Shown: positions 18,723-27,384 of the stretch, piece after piece
Numbering within the stretch: position 1 is the stretch's first letter
How the letters are laid out: every line of letters starts with the position of its first letter
Source of the DNA: Gemmataceae bacterium
GTDB lineage: Bacteria > Planctomycetota > Planctomycetia > Gemmatales > Gemmataceae
Length of the DNA stretch: 64,000 nt
Assembly (NCBI GenBank): GCA_901538445.1
Contig: LR594584.1
Span: forward strand, 3,381,586 to 3,445,585
Direction of reading: 5' to 3'
Made by a program: the position numbers and the translations under genes
Notes under the pieces: generated by a model
Database searches by the model: none
The model's input: the letters and a program-made list of their open reading frames with translations, nothing else
What the model was told of the DNA's origin: nothing

Positions 18723-20006
18723 ATGGACCGCCGCTCCAAGCTCCTCGCCGCGCTCCGCGACACCACCTTCCGCTCGCTCCGGCACCGCAACTACCGGCTC
18801 TACTTCCTCGGGCAGATCGTCTCGTTCGTCGGGTCGTGGATGCAGTCGGCGGCGCTCATGTGGCTCATGTACGACCGCACCGGCGACCCGCGGTGGCCGT
18901 CGTGGCTGCTCGTCGCGCAGGTCGGCCCCACGGTGCTGTTCGGGAGCTGGGGCGGCGGCCTCGCCGACCGCTACCCGAAGCGGAAGCTCATCTTCACCAC
19001 CCAGTGCGCGTTCCTCGCGCACGCCACCGTGCTCACCGTCCTGCTCGCCAGCGACCTCATCGTGCCGTACGTGCTCGTCGGGTTCATGCTCGTGAGCGGC
19101 GTCATCCAGGCCGTGGACCTGCCGTCCCGGCTCGCGTTCGTGCCCGACCTCGTGCCCAAGGACGACCTCATCAACGCGGTCGGCCTGAACTCGCTCCTGT
19201 TCAACTCGGCGCGCGCGGTCGGCCCGGCCCTTGCCGGGCTCGTGTTCCTGCTCGCCGGCGTCGCGGCCCCGTACCTCCCCGGCGGAATGAACGCCGTTAC
19301 CGCGGGTGCGGTCGGGTGCTTCGCGCTGAACTCGGTGAGCTTTGTGGCGGTGCTGTTCGCGCTGCGCGCGATCCGGGTGCCCGGCGACGGCGCGCCCAAG
19401 AAGCGCGCGGCCGGTTCGGTGTGGGACGGCGTCCGCTACCTCCGCCGGAACCCGGCGCTCGGCGGCCTGGTGCTGCTGACGCTCGCGATGTGCGTCTTCG
19501 GGTGGCCGCTCATCACGGTCCTCCCCGCGTTCACCCGGCTCAACCTCGGGCACAGCGAGCGCACGTACAGTTTCCTCGTCAGCACCGTCGGGGCCGGGGC
19601 GCTGCTCGCGGCGCTCGCGACCGCGACGTTCGGCAGGACCGAACTGCGCTGGCGGTTCCTCGTGATCGGCGCGGCCGCAAGCGCACTGGGGTTGTTCATC
19701 GTGTCGCAGGCCGGCGAGTTGTGGCGGGCGGTCCTCGGGTGCGCGACCGCCGGGTTCGGGCTGATCCTGTACCTCTCGACCGGGCAATCGACGCTGCAAC
19801 TCGCGGTGCCGGACGCGAAGCGGGGCCGGGTGATGGCCCTGTGGGCGATGACGCTCAGCGCCAGCGCCCCGCTCGGGCACCTGCTCGCCGGCCAGGCGGT
19901 CACCGCGTTCGGCGTGCAACCCGTGTTGCTCGCGATGTCGATGGGGGCCGCGGGCTGCACCGCCGTGCTCATCGTAATTCTGGTGACGCGGCCGCCGCGG
20001 GGGTGA
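18723..20006 (+). CDS. MFS transporter (EntS-like, MFS_3 family)
   Basis: A 427-residue major facilitator with about 11-12 membrane helices. The N-terminus SLRHRNYRLYFLGQIVSFVGSWMQSAALMW and the loop GGGLADRYPKRKLI (the A-motif GxxxDRxGRR variant) are characteristic of the EntS/TMEM180-like MFS_3 exporters, which expel siderophores, macrolides or other small molecules. VGLNSLLFNSARAVGPALAGLVF and the second-half loop LAVPDAKRGRVMALWAM support the assignment. It is convergent with the phosphoesterase gene, with three bases between the stops. A CATAAT box is at 18675-18680. Substrate unknown. Confidence 0.88.
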   Translation: MDRRSKLLAALRDTTFRSLRHRNYRLYFLGQIVSFVGSWMQSAALMWLMYDRTGDPRWPSWLLVAQVGPTVLFGSWGGGLADRYPKRKLIFTTQCAFLAHATVLTVLLASDLIVPYVLVGFMLVSGVIQAVDLPSRLAFVPDLVPKDDLINAVGLNSLLFNSARAVGPALAGLVFLLAGVAAPYLPGGMNAVTAGAVGCFALNSVSFVAVLFALRAIRVPGDGAPKKRAAGSVWDGVRYLRRNPALGGLVLLTLAMCVFGWPLITVLPAFTRLNLGHSERTYSFLVSTVGAGALLAALATATFGRTELRWRFLVIGAAASALGLFIVSQAGELWRAVLGCATAGFGLILYLSTGQSTLQLAVPDAKRGRVMALWAMTLSASAPLGHLLAGQAVTAFGVQPVLLAMSMGAAGCTAVLIVILVTRPPRG

Positions 20007-20009
20007 CGC

Positions 20010-20753
20010 TCACGAGGGGGTGGTCTCGTCGCTCGGCGGGCTCGTCTTGGCCCACCGGGCGAGCAGGCCGTTGCCGCGGTACGTCTCGGTGAGCATCTGC
20101 CGGGCGAGCGCGTTGCGGGGCAGGAACCGGTCGAGCGCCGCGACCGTCTCCTCGACCGGGTACTCCACGCTCTTCAACTCGACCCGGCCGTCGTCGATCA
20201 CCGCGTAGGTCGCCCGCGGGTCGTTGTTGCGGTTCAGCCCCACGCTCCCGGGGTTCACCACGGTGACGCCGTTCACGTCGAGCGCGTAGAGCTGGTGCGT
20301 GTGCCCGACGAGGACGAAGTCCACGTTGAGCCCGGCAAGGAGGGGTGCCCAGTTCTCGGCGGTCGCGAGCGCGTACTCGTCCAGCGGGTCGCGGGGCGTG
20401 CCGTGGACCATCAGGAACCGCTTGCCGCCGAGGGCGAGCATCGCCGAGGTGGGCAGATCGGCCAGGTAGCGGCGCTGGTCGGGGGAGAGGAGCCGGACCG
20501 TGACCGGGCGGGTCGCGGCGGTCAGGTAGCGGAACCCGGACACGCCCTGCACCTCAACGTCGTGGGCAACGCCGTGGTCGTGGTTCCCGCGGACGCAGTG
20601 GGCCGCGTTGGCCCGCACCCAGTCCACGCACGCGGCCGGCTCGGGGCCGTAGTCCACAACGTCGCCAAGGCACAAGCACACGTCGTGCGGCTCGCGGACC
20701 GCTTCGAGGGCCGCCCGGTTGCCGTGGATGTCGGAGACGACGAGGATTCGCAT
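20010..20753 (-). CDS. Calcineurin-like metallophosphoesterase (YfcE/MJ0936 type)
   Basis: A 247-residue dinuclear metal phosphoesterase. Motifs run in order: SDIHGNRAALEAV (D and H ligands), CLGDVVDYGP, VRGNHDHGV, MVHGTPRD and LVGHTHQLY, then VVNPGSVGLNRNNDP, which is characteristic of the YfcE-like phosphodiesterase branch. It is cytoplasmic, with no signal. Homologues hydrolyse cyclic nucleotides or nucleotide-like phosphodiesters; the true substrate is not predictable. The ATG at 20751-20753 gives MRILVVSDIHGN with no spare residues. It follows the FHA gene on the same strand, but the terminator at 20785-20809 probably separates the two. Confidence 0.88.
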   Translation of the reverse strand: MRILVVSDIHGNRAALEAVREPHDVCLCLGDVVDYGPEPAACVDWVRANAAHCVRGNHDHGVAHDVEVQGVSGFRYLTAATRPVTVRLLSPDQRRYLADLPTSAMLALGGKRFLMVHGTPRDPLDEYALATAENWAPLLAGLNVDFVLVGHTHQLYALDVNGVTVVNPGSVGLNRNNDPRATYAVIDDGRVELKSVEYPVEETVAALDRFLPRNALARQMLTETYRGNGLLARWAKTSPPSDETTPS

Positions 20754-20784
20754 GGCGGTTGGGCGGTTCGCGAGCGGGGGGAAC

Positions 20785-20809
20785 GAAAACGGGGGCCGAA
20801 GCCCCCGTT
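20785..20809 (-). terminator. Intrinsic terminator with C(UUCG)G loop after the FHA gene
   Basis: On the minus strand a perfect nine-base stem (20801-20809 with 20788-20796) closes a UUCG tetraloop with the C-G closing pair, among the most stable RNA hairpins known. It is followed by TTTTCGTT. It lies 22 bases after the FHA stop and before the phosphoesterase start. Confidence 0.75.
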
Positions 20810-20831
20810 GCGTCCGCGGCCGGTGCCGGCC

Positions 20832-21533
20832 TCACTCCTTGTCGCCGGGCTCCGAAATCGAGCGGCCGTAGCGGGCGAGGAGCATCTGGACCGCCTGCAC
20901 CATCTGCCACTCGGCGAACCCGATGCGGACCTCGGTCCCGTCCTCGTTCGCGTCGATGTTCTCGACGGCGATCGTGAGGCCGCGGTGGAGGTAGTCGAGG
21001 ATCTCGGCGAGGCGGGCGGCTTGCGCCGGGGTGAGCTTCTGCGGGAGGGGCGGGATGTCCTCGTCGAGGGCGCTCCAGTGCGGCGTCCCGCCGGGGCCGA
21101 CCGTGCGGTCGCTGGCCACGGGAGCGGAGGCCGCCGGGGCCGGGTTGCGACCCGAGGCGGCCGCCAGTTCATCGGCCCGCACCGTCTGGGCCTGGTTCCC
21201 CGCGTTGGCCGGGGCCACCGCACGCCGGGCCGCGATCTCTTCCATCGTCCCGAACAGGAGCATCGTGCGGCCGATCGAGAGCTGGTCGCCGGGGCGGAGC
21301 CGGCGGATCTGGATCGCCGTGCCGTTCACCCGCGTCCCGTTCGTACTGTCGAGGTCGGTCAGGATGATGTCGCCGTCTTCGACCTGAACCTTGGCGTGGA
21401 ACCGGCTCACGCGCTCGTCGTTCAGCCGCAGCCCGTTGCCCTCCTCGCGGCCGATCGTGATCGGGATCGGAAGGTCCTTGTAGACCCGACCCTTGTCCAC
21501 GCCTTCAAGAACGAGGAACGTCACGGTTCGCAT
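20832..21533 (-). CDS. FHA-domain protein with C-terminal unknown domain
   Basis: A 233-residue cytoplasmic protein. The FHA domain, a phosphothreonine reader, spans about 5-95: ITIGREEGNGLRL (Gly-Arg), DERVSRFHAKV (Ser-x-x-His) and STNGTRVNG (Asn-Gly). An Ala/Pro-rich linker (about 105-150) leads to a short conserved-looking C-terminal domain (LTPAQAARLAEILDYLHRGLTIAVENI, GFAEWQMVQAVQMLLARYG). It probably relays signals from Hanks-type kinases such as the one at 7.8 kb. The ATG at 21531-21533 is chosen because it starts the first FHA strand; the frame is open 49 codons farther but that part overlaps the spacer and has no fold. miaA lies upstream on the same strand. Confidence 0.82.
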   Translation of the reverse strand: MRTVTFLVLEGVDKGRVYKDLPIPITIGREEGNGLRLNDERVSRFHAKVQVEDGDIILTDLDSTNGTRVNGTAIQIRRLRPGDQLSIGRTMLLFGTMEEIAARRAVAPANAGNQAQTVRADELAAASGRNPAPAASAPVASDRTVGPGGTPHWSALDEDIPPLPQKLTPAQAARLAEILDYLHRGLTIAVENIDANEDGTEVRIGFAEWQMVQAVQMLLARYGRSISEPGDKE

Positions 21534-21663
21534 AACAAGATCCCGTCGCAGGCGGGCGACCTGCACAATGGAATTGCTACTCGTGGTATAGCACAACCGG
21601 ACTGAGGTTGTCTCGAAAAACCGACACATCGCGGCTGCGGCGGTCGGGTTTATCATCGCGCTT

Positions 21664-22662
21664 TCAGGTCGGCGTGTCAATTTCCCCGGGCGGAGATTCG
21701 ACCGTCCCGCCTGTCCGGAATGCGGTCAACACCCGTTCCAGCGTCTCGGCCGTGCCGGCCGCGACCGTTGCCAGTTGCGGCAGGTGCCGGAACCACGTGA
21801 GCTGCCGCTTGGCGAACTGACGGGTGTGGGTTCGGATCAACTCGGCCGATTCGGACAGACTCGTTCCCCCCGCGGCATTCAGGTGCGCCATCAGTTGACT
21901 GTACCCGAGTGCCTGGCGCGCCTCGCGGCTCAGCGGTCGCGGCAATTCCTGCAAACGGCGGACCTCGTCGAGCCAACCGGCCGCGAGCATCGCATCGACC
22001 CGGCGGTTGATACTGTCGTACAGCACCTCGCGAGGCAGTTCGAGCACCACGGCCGGGATGCGGGCCGGCGGCGGGGCACTTTCGGGTGAATCCGCGAACG
22101 ACGGCGTGTCCCACGTCTGCTGCCACGCTGAAATCGGCCGGCCGGTCAGCGTGTGAACCTCCAGGGCGCGAACCACCCGGCGCACGTCGTTGGGGTGCAG
22201 CCGCGCCGCGGTCTTCGGATCAACGGCCGCGAGCCGCGCGTGCAGCGCCGCCTTCCCCACCAACTCAGCCTCGGCTTCCAGTGCAGTGCGGACGGCGGGG
22301 TCGCCCGGCGGGCCGTCGAAGAGGCCGAACAGGAGCGCCTTGAGGTAGAACGGCGTTCCGCCCACGAACAGCGGCCGCTTGCCGCGGCCGGTGATGTCCC
22401 GGCACGCACGCTCGGCGGCAGCAAGCCACCACGCGACCGTCAGCGACTCCCACGGGTCGAGGACGTCGATCAGGTGGTGACGGACACGGGCCTGCTCGGC
22501 GGCGGTCGGCTTCGCGGTGCCGATGTCCATGCCGCGGTACACGGTCATCGAGTCGAGCGCGACGATCTCCGCGTCGATTCGCTCGGCGACCTCGATCGCG
22601 AGTGCGGTCTTCCCGCACGCCGTCGGGCCGGTCAGGATCAGTGCGGTCTCGAACGCGGACAT
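21664..22662 (-). CDS. miaA: tRNA dimethylallyltransferase MiaA
   Basis: It transfers the dimethylallyl group from DMAPP to the N6 of A37 in tRNAs reading UNN codons. At 332 residues it is slightly longer than E. coli MiaA (316). It has the P-loop TGPTACGKTAL, the DMAPP/tRNA-contact ALDSMTVYRGMDIGTAKP, HHLIDVLDPWESLTVAWW, VGGTPFYLKALLFG and RRVVRALEVHTLTGRPIS. The start ATG at 22660-22662 gives the usual short N-terminus before the P-loop. Downstream, 130 bases separate it from the FHA gene. A pseudopilin gene is divergent on the other side. Confidence 0.95.
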   Translation of the reverse strand: MSAFETALILTGPTACGKTALAIEVAERIDAEIVALDSMTVYRGMDIGTAKPTAAEQARVRHHLIDVLDPWESLTVAWWLAAAERACRDITGRGKRPLFVGGTPFYLKALLFGLFDGPPGDPAVRTALEAEAELVGKAALHARLAAVDPKTAARLHPNDVRRVVRALEVHTLTGRPISAWQQTWDTPSFADSPESAPPPARIPAVVLELPREVLYDSINRRVDAMLAAGWLDEVRRLQELPRPLSREARQALGYSQLMAHLNAAGGTSLSESAELIRTHTRQFAKRQLTWFRHLPQLATVAAGTAETLERVLTAFRTGGTVESPPGEIDTPT

Positions 22663-22714
22663 TGGCGGCCTTCAAAATTCTGCTGCGATTCTGTTAGATG
22701 CGGGGCGGTGGCGC

Positions 22715-22720
22715 GATAAT
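22715..22720 (+). promoter_or_regulatory. Putative -10 box (GATAAT) before pseudopilin gene
   Basis: GATAAT lies 35 bases before the ATG at 22756 in a rare A/T-rich patch. No convincing -35 box is seen at 16-18 bases upstream, so the call rests on one hexamer and on similar hexamers at comparable distances elsewhere in the window. Confidence 0.25.
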
Positions 22721-22755
22721 ACAGATTTAGCATTCGTCATACCGGAGCCGCCGTA

Positions 22756-23799
22756 ATGCTTCGCACCCGCCGTGCTTTCACGCTGATCGAGCTTCTCGTG
22801 GTCATCGCGATCATCGCGGTGCTCATCGGGCTGCTGCTCCCCGCGGTGCAGAAGGTCCGCGAGGCGGCCGCACGCATGAGCTGCGGCAACAACATGAAGC
22901 AGATCGGCCTGGCGGCTCACAACTACCACGGGGTCCGCGGCCGCCTCCCCTCGGTCGCGACCGCCCTGCACGGGCCGACGAACGGGGCCGCCGACGTGGT
23001 CGCGGCGGAGAACCTCGGCACGAACTACGTGCTCCACAGCGCGTTCATCGAGATCTTACCGTACCTGGAGCAGGACGTAATCGCCCGGCAGTACAACCCG
23101 GCCCTCGGCCCGACCGACACGACCGGCTCCCCGTCGAACGCGAGCCTCACGAGCAACCCGCTGAAGTCCTACCTGTGCCCGTCCATGCCGGCACCCGCAC
23201 CGGCCGAAGCGTACACGCTCCCGTACGCGAGCTACGGCTGGTGCCGCGGGAACTTCCAGCCGATCGGCAGCACCGCGGGGTGGACCGCGACGGTCCCCGA
23301 GTACTCGTCGCACGGGGCCACCGGCGCGCTCGCCCTCACCCGGTGGAACACGCTCAAGGCGTCGTTCACCCCGGACGACGGCATGATGGTGTCGCCGCAC
23401 GTCGCCCGGGTCGAACTCGGCCACGTGACCAAGGGCACCTCGAACACGCTGCTCGCGGGTGAGATGCACTACGTCATGACCGGGTACACGTTCAGCAGCG
23501 GCACGTACGCCGGCCAGCCGCGGACCGGGTCGACCACATGGGTCCGGGCGCACCCCGGGGACAGCCACGCGACGACGAACGTGCCGCTGAACACCCGGGC
23601 GTACGTGGTCCGGGCCGACGCGCCGCTCGACTACTGGACCAAGAGCTCCTACTACGGGTTCCGAAGTGTCCACCTGGGCGGCGCGAACTTCGTCCTCGGC
23701 GACGGGTCTGTGAGGTTCGTCCGCGACTCGATCCCGTTCGACACCTACCAGTGGCTCGGGAGCCGCAACAGCTCGCTCCCACCGCCGTCCGACTACTGA
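22756..23799 (+). CDS. DUF1559 type IV pilin-like protein (copy 1)
   Basis: A 347-residue pseudopilin of the family expanded in planctomycetes. The N-terminus has the prepilin motif [19 protein letters not shown], cleaved and methylated before Phe8 by a prepilin peptidase, followed by a membrane helix and [23 protein letters not shown]. The globular domain ends with the H-X9-DG motif ([13 protein letters not shown]). Function is not settled: major surface or secretion-system pseudopilins are proposed. It is followed after 37 bases by a DUF4198-like gene, so the pair is probably one operon. The first in-frame ATG gives an ideal short basic leader (MLRTRRA). Confidence 0.92.
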   Translation: MLRTRRAFTLIELLVVIAIIAVLIGLLLPAVQKVREAAARMSCGNNMKQIGLAAHNYHGVRGRLPSVATALHGPTNGAADVVAAENLGTNYVLHSAFIEILPYLEQDVIARQYNPALGPTDTTGSPSNASLTSNPLKSYLCPSMPAPAPAEAYTLPYASYGWCRGNFQPIGSTAGWTATVPEYSSHGATGALALTRWNTLKASFTPDDGMMVSPHVARVELGHVTKGTSNTLLAGEMHYVMTGYTFSSGTYAGQPRTGSTTWVRAHPGDSHATTNVPLNTRAYVVRADAPLDYWTKSSYYGFRSVHLGGANFVLGDGSVRFVRDSIPFDTYQWLGSRNSSLPPPSDY

Positions 23800-23836
23800 C
23801 CCTCGAACTCGCTACCCGCACCAGAGGAACCCACCG

Positions 23837-24526
23837 ATGCGATTCCTGACTGCGGCCGCACTCGTCGGCGGCCTCGCGCTGTCCGCGAACGCGCACTTCG
23901 TGTTCGTGTACGTGCCCGACGACCAGCCCGAGGCGCGGCTCGTGTTCGGACACGCGGCCGCCCCGGACCCGTCCGCGTTCCCGACCCGGGCCGAGAAGAC
24001 GACCCTGTCCGCGCGGGACGCGGCGGGCAAGGACACCAAGCTCGCCGTGGAGAAGGGCGACGGGAACTTCTTCCGGGCCAAGCTCCCCGCCGAGAAGCCG
24101 GTGGTCGTGTACGGAACCACCGAGGCCGGCGTCACCCAGCGCGGCGACAACCCGCCGGTGCTCTCGTGGTACTACCCCAAGGTCGTCCTCGGCGACCCGT
24201 TCGCCAAGGGAACCGTGATCGGGGCCGACGCGCCACTGGAGGTCGTGCCCGTCCGCGACGGGGAGAAGGTCCGGTTCCGGGTGACCGTGGCCGGGAAGCC
24301 GCTGGCCGATTCCGAGGTCACGGTCGGCCTGCCGAACAAGGGCGAGGACAAGGATCCGCTCGTGAAGACGGACAAGGACGGGTTGACCGAGGGGTTCGCC
24401 GACCGCGGCCGGTACTGCGTCGCGGCCCGCCGCGTCGAGGACAAGGCCGGGGAGTTCGGCGGCAAGAAGTACGCCTCGGTCCGCCACACGGCGACACTGG
24501 TGTTCGACTTCGCTTCGGGCAAGTAG
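23837..24526 (+). CDS. DUF4198-like exported protein
   Basis: A 229-residue secreted beta-rich protein. Signal peptide MRFLTAAALVGGLALSANA is cleaved before His20, giving a mature start HFVFVYVPDD. Family members (DUF4198, linked to nickel/cobalt uptake NikK-like proteins) begin with an AHxH-type stretch and a beta-sandwich with a second Ig-like repeat; here the second repeat is visible as VRFRVTVAGKPLADSEVTVG and TDKDGLTEGFADRGRYCVAARR. It is cotranscribed with the pseudopilin and is likely to sit at the cell surface or periplasm. A metal role is inference from the family only. It is convergent with the glycosyltransferase gene, five bases between stops. Confidence 0.65.
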   Translation: MRFLTAAALVGGLALSANAHFVFVYVPDDQPEARLVFGHAAAPDPSAFPTRAEKTTLSARDAAGKDTKLAVEKGDGNFFRAKLPAEKPVVVYGTTEAGVTQRGDNPPVLSWYYPKVVLGDPFAKGTVIGADAPLEVVPVRDGEKVRFRVTVAGKPLADSEVTVGLPNKGEDKDPLVKTDKDGLTEGFADRGRYCVAARRVEDKAGEFGGKKYASVRHTATLVFDFASGK

Positions 24527-24531
24527 GCCGC

Positions 24532-25800
24532 TCAGCGCTCGACCCGCTGGCCCGTGCGGAAGGCTTCTTCCACGATGTCGGCCGCACGCGCGACGCCGGG
24601 GTTCCCCTTCAACTGGTCCCGGCAGCGGACCGCCGCCGCACGGTAGCGGCCGTCGGTCAGCAACTCCTGCACGCCGTCGCGAACACGCGCCGCGGTCGCC
24701 CGGCCCGGTGCGAGTGTGAGCCCCGCCCCGAGCCACTCGACGCGCCCGGCAACCCCCGGTTGGTCGTTCGTCACCGGCACGCACAGCATCGGCAGCCCGC
24801 GGGCGAGCCCTTCGAGTGCGGTGTTCATCCCGGCGTGCGTCACGAGCACGCTCGCCCGGTCGAGCAGCGTCAACTGCGGCGCGAACGGCACCACCAGCGC
24901 GTTCGCAGGCACCGGTTGGTCCCACACCGCCCCCGTGCGCCCGAGCGAGACGACCACCTGAACCGGGAGGTCGGCGCACCCGTCGAGGATCGCCCGGTAC
25001 ACCCGGCCGAGCATGTTCTGGATCGTGCCGAGCGAAGCGTACACGAGCGGCCGGCCGTCGAGCTTCTCCCAGGGGAACGGGACCGACTCGCTGTCGCGCC
25101 CGGGGCCGTGCCACGGGCCGGTGTAGTGGAAGTGGGTCGGCAGCTCGCGCCGCGGGTAGTCGAAGAACGCCGGCTGCTGCGCGACCTGGGCGAGCCCGAA
25201 CCGCTGCGTGTCGTTGAAGGCGTACCGGCTCAGCCCGTGCCGCCCGCGGAACTCCGAGACGACCCGCGTGATGGGCCGGGCCGCGGCGGTGAGCACGGCG
25301 TTCCCGAGCTGGTTCCGGACGCGGGTCAGGAACCCGGGCCGGTACCGCCACCCCAGCACTCCCGGCGGCACGGCCGCTTCTTGGTGCATCGCCATCGCGT
25401 TGCACACCATCACGAACGGCAGCTTGTGGACGTCGGCGAGCGCCGCCCCCGCGGGCGCGACTTGATCGACGACCACCGCCTCGACCCCGGCCCGCCGCAG
25501 CGCCTCGGGCGCGTCGCGCAACGCGACCCCGGTTTGCTCGCACAGCATCTGCCCGGTGAAGCGGAGCGCGGCGAGCCCGCGCATCTTCGCGAGCCGGTCG
25601 AGTTGCCGCCGCGTGTACCCCGACTCGTGCTCGGCCACGCCGACCGGGAGCAACCCGAACCCGCAGGCGTCGGCCTTCGCCCTCGCGAGCGGCGAACTCA
25701 GCAGGCTGATGCGGTGCCCGCGGCGGGCGAGTTCGCCGCCGAGCGTCGCCATCGGGTTCATGTGCCCGTGCAGTTCGGGACAGACGAGGGCAATGTGCAT
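24532..25800 (-). CDS. UGT-type glycosyltransferase (GT1/MGT family)
   Basis: A 422-residue GT-B enzyme that transfers a sugar from a nucleotide donor to a small lipophilic acceptor. The N-terminal half begins MHIALVCPELHGHMNPM (catalytic His in HGHMNP) and the C-terminal donor-binding motif reads THAGMNTALEGLARGLPMLCVPVTNDQP, the PSPG-like signature. YASLGTIQNM is the hinge loop. Closest by eye to CrtX zeaxanthin glucosyltransferases and macrolide glycosyltransferases. Carotenoid glucosylation is possible in a pigmented planctomycete, but no crt genes are nearby. The ATG at 25798-25800 is exact to the fold; a longer in-frame start upstream is rejected. Confidence 0.85.
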   Translation of the reverse strand: MHIALVCPELHGHMNPMATLGGELARRGHRISLLSSPLARAKADACGFGLLPVGVAEHESGYTRRQLDRLAKMRGLAALRFTGQMLCEQTGVALRDAPEALRRAGVEAVVVDQVAPAGAALADVHKLPFVMVCNAMAMHQEAAVPPGVLGWRYRPGFLTRVRNQLGNAVLTAAARPITRVVSEFRGRHGLSRYAFNDTQRFGLAQVAQQPAFFDYPRRELPTHFHYTGPWHGPGRDSESVPFPWEKLDGRPLVYASLGTIQNMLGRVYRAILDGCADLPVQVVVSLGRTGAVWDQPVPANALVVPFAPQLTLLDRASVLVTHAGMNTALEGLARGLPMLCVPVTNDQPGVAGRVEWLGAGLTLAPGRATAARVRDGVQELLTDGRYRAAAVRCRDQLKGNPGVARAADIVEEAFRTGQRVER

Positions 25801-25898
25801 GGAGAGTTCCGGCGGGCTCGGATCGGGCACGAACACCGAACGACCTCGGGGGCCGGGTGCGACAGGGATTGGAGTACGCGGGCGGGGCCGGGGGGCGA

Positions 25899-26408
25899 TC
25901 AAATTGCGGCGGAGGACTCGGCCAGTTCGGTGACGTGGAAGGTGAGGCGGCGGCCGCAGAGGACGATCTGGTCGCCGGACTGCAGCCGGGTCGGGCCGGG
26001 GATCTTGCGGCCGTTCAGGACCGTTCCGTTCTTGCTCGCGACGTCGTGGATCTCGCACCGCAGGTCGTGGTGGACGACGACGGCACAGTGCCGGCGGGAC
26101 ACGCACTCGTCCCGGATCACCACGTCGTTGTCGGGGAGCCGGCCGACGCTGTTGAGGCCGAGGTGGAGGGGGTAAACGTTCGAGCCGTCCTTGATGTAGA
26201 ACGCGAACCGGCCGGTCGCCTTCGCGGATCGAACAGGAGCGGCAGCGACCGTGGGGTCGTCCAGGTGCTCACCGGAGGCAAGCATCCGCAGGTCGCCGGC
26301 GAGGGTGTGGTCCCCGCACGCGGCCTGAATGGCCTGCCGGGCGGCGCGAAACTCGTCGCGCCGCGGCAGACCGTCCAGGTGCATACTGAGGAGCCGCGGG
26401 TCTGACAT
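25899..26408 (-). CDS. FHA-domain protein, short
   Basis: A 169-residue protein. A helical N-terminal region (SDPRLLSMHLDGLPRRDEFRAARQAIQAA, about 1-60) is followed by an FHA domain at about 80-160: SVGRLPDNDVVI (Gly-Arg), DECVSRRHCAVV (Ser-x-x-His) and SKNGTVLNG (Asn-Gly). All phosphothreonine-contact residues are present, so it should bind phosphorylated partners. The ATG at 26406-26408 follows AGGAGG at good spacing; 17 upstream codons are rejected. A TATACT -10-like box lies at 26494-26499 on the minus strand. No partner gene is adjacent. Confidence 0.85.
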   Translation of the reverse strand: MSDPRLLSMHLDGLPRRDEFRAARQAIQAACGDHTLAGDLRMLASGEHLDDPTVAAAPVRSAKATGRFAFYIKDGSNVYPLHLGLNSVGRLPDNDVVIRDECVSRRHCAVVVHHDLRCEIHDVASKNGTVLNGRKIPGPTRLQSGDQIVLCGRRLTFHVTELAESSAAI

Positions 26409-26596
26409 GCCGCCTCCTGGGGCGGGCCGGTGGCCGGCGCGAACGAGACACCAATCCACAGAACGAGTTTCAACTACGTAACCGGACAGATCAAGTATAC
26501 CGGATGAAAAACTCGTGCCGGTGCGTCACAATTCGTGTCGGCGGGGGGCAGAAGCTGGACGGCACTCTCCGAACGCCCCGCCCGCACCGACGAGCC

Positions 26597-27085
26597 TCAG
26601 ATGGCCGCAGCCGAGATCTCCAGCACCTTGAACCGGATGGTGCCGCGGGGGACCGGGATGCTGACCGTCTCGCCCTTTTTCTTCCCCAGGAGCCCCTGCC
26701 CGATCGGGCTGGTGCTCAGGATTCGGCCCTTGTCGGGGTTCTCCTGGCCCGGTCCGACGATCTCATACGTTTCTTCCTCGTCCATGTCGAGGTCCATTAC
26801 CCGGACCTTGCTGCCGAAGGCGACGGTGTCCTTGGGCATCTTGCTCGGGTCGATGATGACGGCGCGGGACAGCCGGTCCGACAGGTCGTTGACCCGGGCC
26901 TGGAGCATGCCCTGGTCCTCGCGGGCCGCGTGGTACTCGGCGTTCTCGCTCAGGTCGCCCATCTCGCGGGCCGTGGCGACCCGCTTGGTGATCTCGAGCA
27001 TCTCGACGCCGCGGAGGCGCTCGAGTTCGGCCTTGAGCTTGTCGTACCCTTCGCGGGTCATCGGGATCCGGTCGTCGTCGGTCAT
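26597..27085 (-). CDS. greA: Transcription elongation factor GreA
   Basis: A 162-residue GreA, the normal length (158). It binds the RNA polymerase secondary channel and stimulates cleavage of backtracked RNA. The N-terminal coiled coil runs from MTREGYDKLKAELERL through GDLSENAEYHAAREDQG, carrying the catalytic acidic tip (the D and E of GDLSENAEY). The C-terminal FKBP-like domain includes YEIVGPGQENP and ISTSPIGQGLLGKKKGE, with S in place of the usual variant residue. ATG 27083-27085 follows AAGGAG; an ATG 21 codons upstream lacks a site. A 299-base spacer lies upstream. Confidence 0.96.
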   Translation of the reverse strand: MTDDDRIPMTREGYDKLKAELERLRGVEMLEITKRVATAREMGDLSENAEYHAAREDQGMLQARVNDLSDRLSRAVIIDPSKMPKDTVAFGSKVRVMDLDMDEEETYEIVGPGQENPDKGRILSTSPIGQGLLGKKKGETVSIPVPRGTIRFKVLEISAAAI

Positions 27086-27323
27086 GGCCGAGCGCTCCTT
27101 CGTCCTCGGGCTGTGGCCGCAGGGTCGCGGTGTTCGGGAACAGACCACCCGCTTCGCCGGGGACGGAACTTGGACAGCGGAGGTGGGCTACAGGTTCTCG
27201 TGATCACCGCGTGCGGGTTCGGCAGCCCGGTTGTCTTGCCGTCGTCAACGGGGGCCCCGCCGGTGTTCGGAACGTGAGCAGCGGGTTGTCCCGCGGGGTC
27301 GGTTGCTGCACGGCCGGGGCCAT

Positions 27324-27365
27324 GAAAAAGTCCGGCGGCCGCGAGACTCTGCCTCGGCCGCCGGA
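27324..27365 (-). terminator. Intrinsic terminator after the IrrE-like gene
   Basis: An exact 11-base stem (27355-27365 with 27331-27341) with a 13-base loop is followed on the minus strand by CTTTTTC. It lies 20 bases after the stop of the gene at 27385-28110. Confidence 0.75.
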
Positions 27366-27384
27366 GGTCGTTACTATCCGCTCA

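Noticed and set aside
20788-20809. Regulatory hairpin for the phosphoesterase
   Set aside because: Its position right after the FHA stop and the following T tract suit a terminator better.
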